Source: Chitinophaga pinensis (GTDB lineage: Bacteria > Bacteroidota > Bacteroidia > Chitinophagales > Chitinophagaceae). From it: a stretch of DNA of 64,000 nucleotides. Positions 27,031-35,014 of the stretch are shown in pieces; the first letter of the stretch is position 1; every line of letters begins with the position of its first letter. A program made the translations under genes and the position numbers. The stretch spans positions 1,798,001 through 1,862,000 of the forward strand of contig LR632930.1 in the NCBI GenBank assembly GCA_902167325.1, read 5' to 3'. The notes below the pieces were generated by a model. That model had not been told where the DNA came from and did not search any database. It was given only the letters and a program-made list of their open reading frames with translations.

Positions 27031-27079
27031 TAATTACTTAAAAAGCCAATGCTGTTTGCATTGGCTTTTTAAGTAATTA
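27031..27079. terminator. perfect 22-bp inverted repeat, probable bidirectional terminator
   Basis: Arms 27031-27052 and 27058-27079 are exact reverse complements (22 of 22) around a TGTTT loop. The arm combines a GC-rich core GCCAATGC with flanking A/T runs, so it can terminate transcription from either strand. It lies between mnmE and the 3' end of the AT-rich three-gene cassette. Confidence 0.85.
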
Positions 27080-27130
27080 GCTTATTGATCCCGCTATATT
27101 GGGGCGAATGATATTGCTTAGTTAATGCTG

Positions 27131-27844
27131 CTAAATGTATCCTTTAACATGTAAAGGACTTTTTTTATTGCTCAACAAATCCTCTGCAATTGATATCATA
27201 CCTTCATTATGAGGACCGCCTGATAAAGCTCTTCCATATACATAACTTGAAGTGTATTCTCTCCAGGTTTTACAGGATTTTTTCAAACCATAATAACTTG
27301 CTTCCAGGTATTGTTTCAACTCATTTTCTGATAGATAGTTCATTTCAAAACAACATCTTGCTATGAATGAAGCTCTGCCATAATTCCATCCTGCATCTTT
27401 TGCTTTTTTCAGTACAGCATAGTTTTCAAACAACCCCTGTGCTGTAACCTCCGGAATTACAGTATTTAATCGTCTATAAATTTGAATATACTGCTGGAAT
27501 ATACTTTCATCATCTGGCAAACCGGACTTTAATATTTCAACATAATTCCCCTTATTTTCATAGGCTTCATATACAACAGAAATATAAGGATCATTATTCC
27601 GTTCTATCAAACTGCTCAGTATTTCCTTCGCATCATCACTACTATAGATACTCCAATAATCCTGTAATAGTTTCTTAATCTCCTTGTTACTTAAACCTGT
27701 AACATAGGAGTTTAAATATGCTGATTGTTGAGAAGCATACATAGAGCCTGCCAAGATGTAATCTAGCTGTTGGCCGTGTAGCGGTTGATTATCATTTAGT
27801 CTCAGGCCCGAAAAAGCGTTAAGTATTTTCTTCAGAAAACTCAT
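27131..27844 (-). CDS. DUF1266-like protein of unknown function
   Basis: A 237-residue soluble-looking protein, last gene of an AT-rich three-gene minus-strand unit. The C-terminal half carries a DUF1266-like block: A-G-W-N-Y-G-R-A-S-F-I-A-R near 152-164, then S-E-N-E-L-K-Q-Y-L and the T-W-R-E-Y-T-S-S-Y-V-Y-G-R-A-L region near 193-207, recalling the Trp/Arg/Gly-Arg pattern of that family. No enzymatic motif is apparent, and the function of DUF1266 proteins is not established. There is no signal peptide. It starts 6 nt after the preceding gene ends. Confidence 0.7.
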   Translation of the reverse strand: MSFLKKILNAFSGLRLNDNQPLHGQQLDYILAGSMYASQQSAYLNSYVTGLSNKEIKKLLQDYWSIYSSDDAKEILSSLIERNNDPYISVVYEAYENKGNYVEILKSGLPDDESIFQQYIQIYRRLNTVIPEVTAQGLFENYAVLKKAKDAGWNYGRASFIARCCFEMNYLSENELKQYLEASYYGLKKSCKTWREYTSSYVYGRALSGGPHNEGMISIAEDLLSNKKSPLHVKGYI

Positions 27845-27850
27845 AAGCTA

Positions 27851-28549
27851 TCAGGCGGATATTAAATGAGGGAATCGGGACTTTAATTCCTCTGGCAATT
27901 GCTCTCCAACAACCTGATATTTTGCTCTGATCTGAAGTTGCTTTTGAAGATTTAACATATCGGCAGGATCAACAACATACCTTAATCTGTCGTGAATTTC
28001 AAGGGATAATTGTTGCCCGTCAATATCAAATGTGATTATGTGAACCTTTGGCAGATATTCTTCTGCTTGTTTTGCATAAAGCCCCAATTGAGTTTTTAAT
28101 AACCCGCCATTTTGCAATTGGGATTTTTCTATGCGAAAGTTATCAAAGATTAAATGCTCCTCTAATTCGCCAGTTGTATCAGTTGTGAAAAAATGTAAAT
28201 CTTTACCGCTCAAAACCCAAAAGGCGTCAGTTTCTATACGTTGAAGTTTTACCCCAATACCAGACAACGCTGCATTTTTCAGACCATCACCTATTAAAGT
28301 TTGAACTTTACTTGCTGTGCTTTGAGGTATAGAGGCAGAACTGAAAGCATCAATTGCTTTCCCGTTCATCCAATTTTTAAGAAAAGAGAAATCATGATTC
28401 AATAACTCATTCTTGTAAGAAGAATAATGCTGGCGTTCCTGATCAATATTTATTTCAGCTTTTGCAGATTTGTGACGTTTGTTCATTATAGTCATAAATA
28501 CTATGCCTACAATAATTAATACTACCGGGATAAATAATAGTGGGCTCAT
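27851..28549 (-). CDS. N-terminally anchored protein of unknown function
   Basis: A 232-residue protein with one N-terminal helix at about 3-21 (L-L-F-I-P-V-V-L-I-I-V-G-I-V-F-M) followed at once by basic N-K-R-H-K-S-A-K, which predicts that the remaining 210 residues face the cytoplasm. That domain is rich in alternating strands (F-W-V-L-S-G-K-D-L-H-F-F near 110-121). I recognise no family. It is the middle gene of the AT-rich cassette, 27 nt after the first gene and 6 nt before the DUF1266-like gene. Confidence 0.7.
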   Translation of the reverse strand: MSPLLFIPVVLIIVGIVFMTIMNKRHKSAKAEINIDQERQHYSSYKNELLNHDFSFLKNWMNGKAIDAFSSASIPQSTASKVQTLIGDGLKNAALSGIGVKLQRIETDAFWVLSGKDLHFFTTDTTGELEEHLIFDNFRIEKSQLQNGGLLKTQLGLYAKQAEEYLPKVHIITFDIDGQQLSLEIHDRLRYVVDPADMLNLQKQLQIRAKYQVVGEQLPEELKSRFPHLISA

Positions 28550-28576
28550 AATTTATTAATGTATTCCAAGGTTAGT

Positions 28577-29032
28577 TTAAATGTTTTTAGGTATCACTTT
28601 CCCTTTTTTGGAAGGGATAACGCCCCAGACTAATAATCCAATAATTAATACAGCCACCATTTTACCTCCATATCTTGTATAGAAAGGCAATTTGTTGAGT
28701 TCTTCTTGATTTAGCTTTTGTGATGCTAGAATTGCAACCATCTCGTTTTGAGGGATATCATAAAAGGTTTCCGTTTTCTCATCAAAACCAACCAGTTTAG
28801 GGTCTTCTATGATGTATAATGGAAGAAAATAAGCAATGTTGAATTCTTTATGAAGTGTAGCAATGTCCATAAAGTTGCCATCTTTTAGTTTGAATTCATC
28901 TGTATCTGGCAGGTCATATACTTTATTTAATACTTCCCTTTCCCCAAATGGAATTTTGGCCTTGGCAAAAACAGAAGTTGAGGATAACGCAATTAATAAA
29001 GCGATAAAAGTTGGGTGTTTGAAGGAGATCAT
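28577..29032 (-). CDS. secreted, C-terminally anchored protein of unknown function
   Basis: A 151-residue protein and first gene of the AT-rich cassette. From the chosen ATG it begins with a signal peptide (M-I-S-F-K-H-P-T-F-I-A-L-L-I-A-L...V-F-A) and ends in a hydrophobic helix near 124-138 followed by basic S-K-K-G-K-V-I-P-K. This predicts a type I membrane protein with about 100 periplasmic residues rich in Leu, Glu and Asp. An ATG 51 nt upstream is in frame but would bury the signal peptide. No homologue is recognised. Confidence 0.7.
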   Translation of the reverse strand: MISFKHPTFIALLIALSSTSVFAKAKIPFGEREVLNKVYDLPDTDEFKLKDGNFMDIATLHKEFNIAYFLPLYIIEDPKLVGFDEKTETFYDIPQNEMVAILASQKLNQEELNKLPFYTRYGGKMVAVLIIGLLVWGVIPSKKGKVIPKNI

Positions 29033-29553
29033 AGGAATTTGCTTTTTTTTAGGTTGTTGGGTTTTAGACTGAAGGCCTAACACTTATGGGGTGCAATAAT
29101 ACGTTGTTTAAATATATAATTACTATATAATTTATAACATGGGGTAGTTTCTCTGCATTGAATTTTGACATCTTCCCCCATCCTGTTGGCTGCCTAAAAC
29201 CCTTATTATAGCGGAAGTAACGGCAATTATCCTGTTGTCTACGGCATCTTTCCCTTTCCCATTAAATCCGGATCGACCAAAAAAATAGTATCTTGGCAAC
29301 CAACTAACCCTTTATGCAGGCATACTGCCGGGTAGTCATGATGTTACTTACAAATGACGGCCGTCCGTCTCGATATTCAGTTAGCAACCAAAATATTAAC
29401 GCTTTCACGGGTATGATAAACGTTTTGAAAATCAATTATTTGAAGCGGGGTTTTCCGCGTAGCAGGCATTCCTCCGCCTATATCAGTCTATGTCAACAGT
29501 CGGCAGCCTGAAACTTCCATTCCTTGTTACATTCAAGAAATTGCTGATTACTG
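29033..29553. other. intergenic region upstream of AT-rich cassette and sigma factor gene
   Basis: About 520 bases between divergent units. The left half is strongly AT-rich (TATATAATTACTATATAATT around 29113-29132) and presumably holds the cassette promoter, although no exact TAnnTTTG is seen. The right half leads to the ECF sigma gene. A 65-codon open frame on the plus strand (29314-29511) has no features of a real gene. Confidence 0.6.
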
Positions 29554-30186
29554 ATGAACGGTGTGCCACCAATTCAATCCCACGAATCACAGAATACCGG
29601 TGCCGGACAGCAAAACGGAGCAGAGGAGGTATTATTGTGGAACCGTGTGCGCCTTGGAGAACAGGAGGCGCTGGTTGGACTATACGAGCGACTTTATTTT
29701 TACCTGTTGAACTACGGCATCCGCACCAGTGGCGATTCTGACCGAACGCGCGATGCCATTAACGATGTATTCCTCGAATTGTGGGACCGGCGTCTTCAAC
29801 TCCCGGATGTTGCTAACATCAGATCTTATTTACTTACCTACCTGCGCCGTAAAATATTTTCAAATATCCGGGAAGATCAGAAGCGTGCCAAAGCGGCCGG
29901 CAACCTGTCTCACCTCACGGAAGGTTATGAGCTGTCTTATGAAGAGTGTATCATGGCATTGCAGGCTTCTGATGAAGTAAAGGAAAAAGTAAGGCGGGCC
30001 ATGGCCATGCTCACTCCACGGCAGAAAGAGCTGGTGCAGTTACGCTTTTTTGAAGGTCTCAGTATGGACGAAGTGGGGGAAAGGGCCGGCATCACCACCA
30101 AAACCGCCTACAATACCCTGGCAGCGGCATTAAAGGCCCTGTCATCAGGCCTCCTGGCTGCAATATGTTACCTGCTGATGCGGTAA
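29554..30186 (+). CDS. ECF RNA polymerase sigma factor (FecI-like), SusC locus 1
   Basis: A 210-residue extracytoplasmic-function sigma factor. Region 2 (R-D-A-I-N-D-V-F-L-E-L-W-D-R-R near 66-80) and region 4 (L-T-P-R-Q-K-E-L-V-Q-L-R-F-F-E-G-L-S near 154-171, then the helix-turn-helix E-V-G-E-R-A-G-I-T-T-K-T-A-Y-N-T) are clear. It is followed by a FecR gene and a SusC carrying an STN domain, the standard Bacteroidota surface-signalling arrangement: the transporter senses the ligand, FecR relays, and the sigma factor turns on the locus. Confidence 0.93.
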   Translation: MNGVPPIQSHESQNTGAGQQNGAEEVLLWNRVRLGEQEALVGLYERLYFYLLNYGIRTSGDSDRTRDAINDVFLELWDRRLQLPDVANIRSYLLTYLRRKIFSNIREDQKRAKAAGNLSHLTEGYELSYEECIMALQASDEVKEKVRRAMAMLTPRQKELVQLRFFEGLSMDEVGERAGITTKTAYNTLAAALKALSSGLLAAICYLLMR

Positions 30187-30301
30187 TTTCCGGCACTCGG
30201 ACCGCCGCTAACCTTTCCTGCAAAAAAGAAATCAGAAAATAGTTCCGATTTCTTTGGGAATAAACCCCCTTTTCTTACACAATAGATTACTAATCGTAAC
30301 A

Positions 30302-31510
30302 ATGGCGCAACAATACAACATTGCAGAAGATTTCCTGTTGGATGATTCTTTCCTTCGCTACCGTATGGGTATTGATGTGGAAGCTGAGCAGTATTGGGTA
30401 GCCTGGCTGGCCGCCCATCCTGACAAACGGATTCCCTTCAATGAAGCCTGCCGGTTATTTGATGTGCTGAATGGCAGCCAGGGGCGGCTCAATGTGGAGG
30501 TGGCGCATTTTCGTGGCTTGCTGCAGGAACATGCCCATCAACAGCATGGTAAGTTGCCCAAAGTGCGGCGTATGGGCTGGTGGCGTGTTGCTGCTGCCGC
30601 AGTTTTAGTGTTTGCGGTATCGGTTGCAGGCTGGAAGCTGTTGTACAAAGTTGAAAGCCCCACCCCTGAAAAGGGAATTGCTGCTACCAACGGGAATGAC
30701 ATACAGCCCGGCCAAACTAAGGCGCAGCTGTTGATGGGAGACGGTACATCCGTTAACCTGGACGATTTGAGTGAACAGGGACTGGAAGAAAAAGACGGCA
30801 CACGGATCGGTAAAAATAAAGGTCAGCTGGTATACGATGCCGCGGAAGGATCCGGAAAGGAATTGATTTATAATACCCTTACCACCCCGCGCGGTGGTGA
30901 ATATAAAGTGACATTACCGGATGGTTCCCGGGTATGGATGAATGCAGGTTCCTCCCTTCGCTTTCCCACCCGGTTCAATGGCAGCAACAGAACCGTTTAC
31001 CTCACCGGCGAAGCTTATTTTGAAGTGGCGCAAAGCCCCGCACAGCCATTCCTCGTAGAAATGCCCAACGGGTTAAAAGTCGCGGTGCTGGGAACTGGTT
31101 TTAACATCATGGCCTATGAAGATGAAAGCGCCCTCCATACCACGCTGGTAACCGGTAAGGTAAAAGTGATTTCGCCGGATGGAAAGGATGTGGTGCTGGC
31201 CCCCGCCCAGCAGGCTGTTCTATTAAGGAAGAACGGGCAGATGAAAGTAGAGGAGGCGGATGTAGATAAAGTAATTGCCTGGAAAGGAGGCATGTTTGAG
31301 TTTGATGATGATGATTTATCCACCGTTATGCGGCAATTATCGCGCTGGTACGATGTGGATGTAAAATACTCGGGTCCTATACCGGATAAGCATTATACAG
31401 GTTCCATACGCAAGCTGTCCACGTTATCACAGGCTTTGCGCATTTTAAAAACGGCCGGCATCAGGTTCACGATTGATGGCAGGCAGATAATCGTCGATGT
31501 TCAGGAATAA
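30302..31510 (+). CDS. FecR-family anti-sigma factor, SusC locus 1
   Basis: A 402-residue inner-membrane regulator. The N-terminal cytoplasmic sigma-binding part (to about 85) is followed by one helix near 96-113 (V-A-A-A-A-V-L-V-F-A-V-S-V-A) and a periplasmic FecR domain from about 180, with T-P-R-G-G-E-Y-K-V-T-L-P-D-G-S-R-V-W, L-T-G-E-A-Y-F-E-V and the C-terminal STN-like V-M-R-Q-L-S-R-W-Y-D-V-D-V. It contacts the STN domain of SusC. I place the start at the ATG of M-A-Q-Q-Y-N-I-A-E-D-F; the earlier in-frame start would add a non-conserved leader. Confidence 0.92.
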   Translation: MAQQYNIAEDFLLDDSFLRYRMGIDVEAEQYWVAWLAAHPDKRIPFNEACRLFDVLNGSQGRLNVEVAHFRGLLQEHAHQQHGKLPKVRRMGWWRVAAAAVLVFAVSVAGWKLLYKVESPTPEKGIAATNGNDIQPGQTKAQLLMGDGTSVNLDDLSEQGLEEKDGTRIGKNKGQLVYDAAEGSGKELIYNTLTTPRGGEYKVTLPDGSRVWMNAGSSLRFPTRFNGSNRTVYLTGEAYFEVAQSPAQPFLVEMPNGLKVAVLGTGFNIMAYEDESALHTTLVTGKVKVISPDGKDVVLAPAQQAVLLRKNGQMKVEEADVDKVIAWKGGMFEFDDDDLSTVMRQLSRWYDVDVKYSGPIPDKHYTGSIRKLSTLSQALRILKTAGIRFTIDGRQIIVDVQE

Positions 31511-31576
31511 AAAAAATATCAACTAAGAGGATAAACAACCAAGATTTTCACGGATTGTGTTCAGATAAAAATGAAA

Positions 31577-31600
31577 CCGGGAACGAGGCAACGTTCCCGG
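31577..31600 (+). repeat. 9-bp inverted repeat between FecR and SusC genes
   Basis: Perfect stem CCGGGAACG / CGTTCCCGG with a 6-nt loop, about 75 nt before the SusC start. No T-run follows, so it is not an ordinary terminator. It could be an attenuator, or an mRNA end that protects the abundant SusC/D message. Confidence 0.6.
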
Positions 31601-31675
31601 CAGAATTTGTCTGGCTGGCACATTTGCGTGTATTGATGTAAACAGCTCAATGCTCACCCTAAACTTTTCAAATTT

Positions 31676-34600
31676 ATGCTATTTAGAGATGCTGGCAAAC
31701 ACCTCCATGATCCGGTGTTTGCAAAAATGCTGAAAGTTATGAAACTGACTGCCTTTTTGCTATTGGTGTTGGTCACGCAGGTAAGTGCTACGGCTTACTC
31801 GCAGAAACTGACCCTCAATATGCGTAACGCGACGCTTACCAAGGTGTTTAAGGAGATCCGGAAACAAACCGGGTATACCTTTTTCTACAATACTGAAATG
31901 CTGGAAGACGCCAGCAAGGTAACCCTGACGGTGGAACAGATGGAACTGAAGGAGGTGTTGGACATATGCCTGCAGAACAAAGGCTTCAACTACAGCATTG
32001 TGGATAATACGATCATTCTTTCCGTAAAAGCGAAGGAAGAGGCCGTGGAATCACCAGCGGCCGTGGTCAATATTTCGGTGTTTGGCAAGGTCACCGATGC
32101 CATAACCAACGAACCGCTGATTGGCGCCACGGTAATGCTGAAAGGCACGAGCCAGGGTGCCAGTACGGATGCGAAGGGTAATTACACGCTACAACTGCCT
32201 GAAAGCGGCGGGGTGCTGTTATTTTCCTACGTGGGATATGAAGTAACGGAGAAAAGCGTGTCGCAGGCAGGTGCACTGAATGTGGCCCTGAAGCCCAAAA
32301 CGGTGCTGACGGAAGAACTGGTGGTGGTAGGATATGGCACGCAGAAAAGGAAAGACATCACAGGGGCGGTTTCTTCAGTAAGAGTAAGTGAGATCAGCCC
32401 TAACGTTTCTAAAAATATCAGTTCTGCTATTCAGGGGCGGGTTCCCGGTGTTTCTGTGGAATCGGCCAGCGGAGCACCCGGCTCCGGCATGGTCATCACC
32501 ATCCGCGGGATGAGTACCCTGGGGAACAACGCTCCTCTCTTTATTGTAGATGGCGTGTTCGTAGGGGGGATTGACGGTGTAAGCCCCAACGACGTGGAAT
32601 CTATCGAAGTACTGAAAGATGCCGCCACAGCAAGCATCTACGGCTCCCGCGCTGCAAACGGCGTGGTAATCGTTACCACCAAAACAGGAAGGAAAGAGTC
32701 GCCTCCCCGGCTGGAAATCGACAGCTGGGTAGGTGTACAGTCTATCCCCAGGAGAATGAGCATGCTGAATGGTGAACAATGGACCAGCCTGATGAGTAAA
32801 TACGTACCCGGCATCCCGGCTTATAACGGAATCAATACCAACTGGCAGGATGAAATCTTCAGGCAGGCCATGTTGGCACGTACCAACATTAACTTCAGCG
32901 GCGGTTCAAAGAACTTCACCTATAACCTGTCTGGCGGTTATCTGAAGGAAAACGGCACTATCCTGAATACACATTATTCTGCTGCCAATTTCAGGGTGAA
33001 AACGGAGTATGAAAAAGGGCGTATCCGTGTGGGAGAAACCGTTATTATCAAACGCGGCATTACCCGGAACAACCCCGGCGGTGGCGACCAATCTCACAGT
33101 ATCGTAGGCAGCTCCCTGATGCTCCCTCCCACGGTACCGGTATATGATCCAACGCAGGATATGGGCGGTTACGGCAGAAGGCCTACGTATATGAAGAACC
33201 TTTCCAATCCCATCGCCCGGCTGGAAAGAATCGATAACACTTCAAAAGACCTGTCCATTCTGGCCAATGCATTTGTGGAAGTGAGGTTGATAGAAGGCCT
33301 GAAGTATAAATTCAATGTGGGGCTTACAGAAGCGCATGGCAGTAATCGTTTCTACACCGGTATTTATCATGATGGTAACGCCGGAAACGCCATCCCGGAC
33401 CTGAGCGAAGGTACTTCCACAAGTAATTCCTGGCTGGTGGAAAACACCCTGGGGTATAATAGAAAATTTGGCCGGCATTACGTAGACGCGTTGTTGGGAT
33501 ATACCGCACAGAAGAACATTTACAACGGATTTAATGCCCAGCGCGACGACCTTCCCGATGGTACATTTGTACTCGGTGCAGGTACTGCGTCTTCCCAGAA
33601 AAATGGCGGCAGTGCCAGTGTGAATACCATCGTTTCGCGCTTTGCCCGTGTCATGTATTCTTACGATTCCCGTTACCTGTTTACCGCTTCTGTTCGGCGC
33701 GATGGATCTTCCCGTTTCGCATCGGATTACCAGTACGGATCTTTCCCTTCTTTCTCTCTCGGCTGGAATGTGCATAACGAAGCCTTTTTCGCCGGTGCGA
33801 GGAAATGGATCAACTCCCTGAAACTGCGCGGCAGCTGGGGCGTGCTGGGCAACCAGGAAATCGGGAACTATCTCACGCAGAACAGCATCACCAGCGGACT
33901 CAACTATGTACAGGGTGGTCAGCTATGGCCGGGCGCCACTGCCAGCGGGTACGCTTCTCCGCTTGACCTGTCGTGGGAAGAAACCAAAATCACAAACATA
34001 GGTGCCGACTTCGGTTTCCTCGAAAATAAACTCCTCCTGATCTTCGATGTGTTCAATAAAAGAACGGAGGGCGTACTGCTGAATGTACCCTTCCCGCCAT
34101 CTGTAGGGAAAACCGGCTCTCCTACATTGAATGCCGGTGTAATTGATAACAAAGGATACGAAGCCACCATTGAATATGCAGACAGAAGCGGCAGCCTGAA
34201 TTACCGGCTGGGATTGAACTTCTCTCATGTTTCCAATAAAATGCAGGCCATTAACATCGGCTCCGGAAGACAGGAATTCGGTTCCATTTCACGGGCGGTA
34301 GTGGGTTACCCCATCGGTGGTTTCTGGCTGATAGAAACGGATGGCATTTTCCAATCGACGGAAGAAGTACAGGCTCACAATAAAGGCGGTGCTCCTATTC
34401 AGCCCGGTGCCCAACCCGGCGATATCCGGTTTGTGGACTTCAATAAAGATGGTATCATCGATAACAAGGACGAGCAGTTTATGGGTAGTCCATTCCCCAG
34501 TATTACCATGGGCTTTTCCGCCAACATGTCCTGGAAAGGATTGGACCTGAACCTGTTTCTTGAAGGGTTAAGAGGTAATAAAATCTATAATGCCCGGAAG

Positions 34601-34993
34601 AAGTGGATGGAGAAGATGAACGAAGTCACCAATTATTCCACCAGCGTACTCAACGCCTGGACGCCGGAGAACAAAAGCGACTTCCCGCGGTTTATTCTCG
34701 CAGATCCTAATAACAATAACCGCAGCAACATCGACCGTTGGCTGGAAGATGGTTCTTACATGCGTTTAAAAAGAGTGGAATTGGGTTACAGCCTTCCGTC
34801 GCGCATCATCTCAAAGTATGGCATTGAAAAAGTGAGGGTATTTGCTTCCGGCGAAAACCTCTTCACCATCACAAAATACAAAGGGTATAACCCGGATATC
34901 GGCGGTGGTGCATTGGTACGTGGTGTGGATGATTCGTGGGATGCATATCCGCTGGCCCGTACCATTTTGTTTGGCCTGAACCTCACTTTTTAA
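31676..34993 (+). CDS. SusC/RagA TonB-dependent outer-membrane transporter with STN domain (locus 1)
   Basis: An 1105-residue outer-membrane transporter. After a signal peptide region (M-K-L-T-A-F-L-L-L-V-L-V...T-A-Y-S-Q near 22-43), the STN signalling domain spans about 45-115 and a carboxypeptidase-D-like Ig domain about 128-205 (F-G-K-V-T-D-A-I-T-N-E-P-L-I-G-A). The plug starts near 215 (V-V-V-G-Y-G-T-Q-K-R-K-D-I-T-G-A-V) and the 22-strand barrel fills the rest. TonB and ExbB/D drive import of a substrate captured by the SusD lipoprotein encoded next. The 17-residue extension before the hydrophobic core is common in Chitinophaga-like SusC; a later ATG is possible. Confidence 0.95.
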   Translation: MLFRDAGKHLHDPVFAKMLKVMKLTAFLLLVLVTQVSATAYSQKLTLNMRNATLTKVFKEIRKQTGYTFFYNTEMLEDASKVTLTVEQMELKEVLDICLQNKGFNYSIVDNTIILSVKAKEEAVESPAAVVNISVFGKVTDAITNEPLIGATVMLKGTSQGASTDAKGNYTLQLPESGGVLLFSYVGYEVTEKSVSQAGALNVALKPKTVLTEELVVVGYGTQKRKDITGAVSSVRVSEISPNVSKNISSAIQGRVPGVSVESASGAPGSGMVITIRGMSTLGNNAPLFIVDGVFVGGIDGVSPNDVESIEVLKDAATASIYGSRAANGVVIVTTKTGRKESPPRLEIDSWVGVQSIPRRMSMLNGEQWTSLMSKYVPGIPAYNGINTNWQDEIFRQAMLARTNINFSGGSKNFTYNLSGGYLKENGTILNTHYSAANFRVKTEYEKGRIRVGETVIIKRGITRNNPGGGDQSHSIVGSSLMLPPTVPVYDPTQDMGGYGRRPTYMKNLSNPIARLERIDNTSKDLSILANAFVEVRLIEGLKYKFNVGLTEAHGSNRFYTGIYHDGNAGNAIPDLSEGTSTSNSWLVENTLGYNRKFGRHYVDALLGYTAQKNIYNGFNAQRDDLPDGTFVLGAGTASSQKNGGSASVNTIVSRFARVMYSYDSRYLFTASVRRDGSSRFASDYQYGSFPSFSLGWNVHNEAFFAGARKWINSLKLRGSWGVLGNQEIGNYLTQNSITSGLNYVQGGQLWPGATASGYASPLDLSWEETKITNIGADFGFLENKLLLIFDVFNKRTEGVLLNVPFPPSVGKTGSPTLNAGVIDNKGYEATIEYADRSGSLNYRLGLNFSHVSNKMQAINIGSGRQEFGSISRAVVGYPIGGFWLIETDGIFQSTEEVQAHNKGGAPIQPGAQPGDIRFVDFNKDGIIDNKDEQFMGSPFPSITMGFSANMSWKGLDLNLFLEGLRGNKIYNARKKWMEKMNEVTNYSTSVLNAWTPENKSDFPRFILADPNNNNRSNIDRWLEDGSYMRLKRVELGYSLPSRIISKYGIEKVRVFASGENLFTITKYKGYNPDIGGGALVRGVDDSWDAYPLARTILFGLNLTF

Positions 34994-35014
34994 AACGACT
35001 AATTGTTACGAATC

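Noticed and set aside
29314..29511. 65-codon open frame before the sigma factor gene
   Set aside because: No ribosome binding site, no domain, and a composition like the surrounding noncoding DNA.
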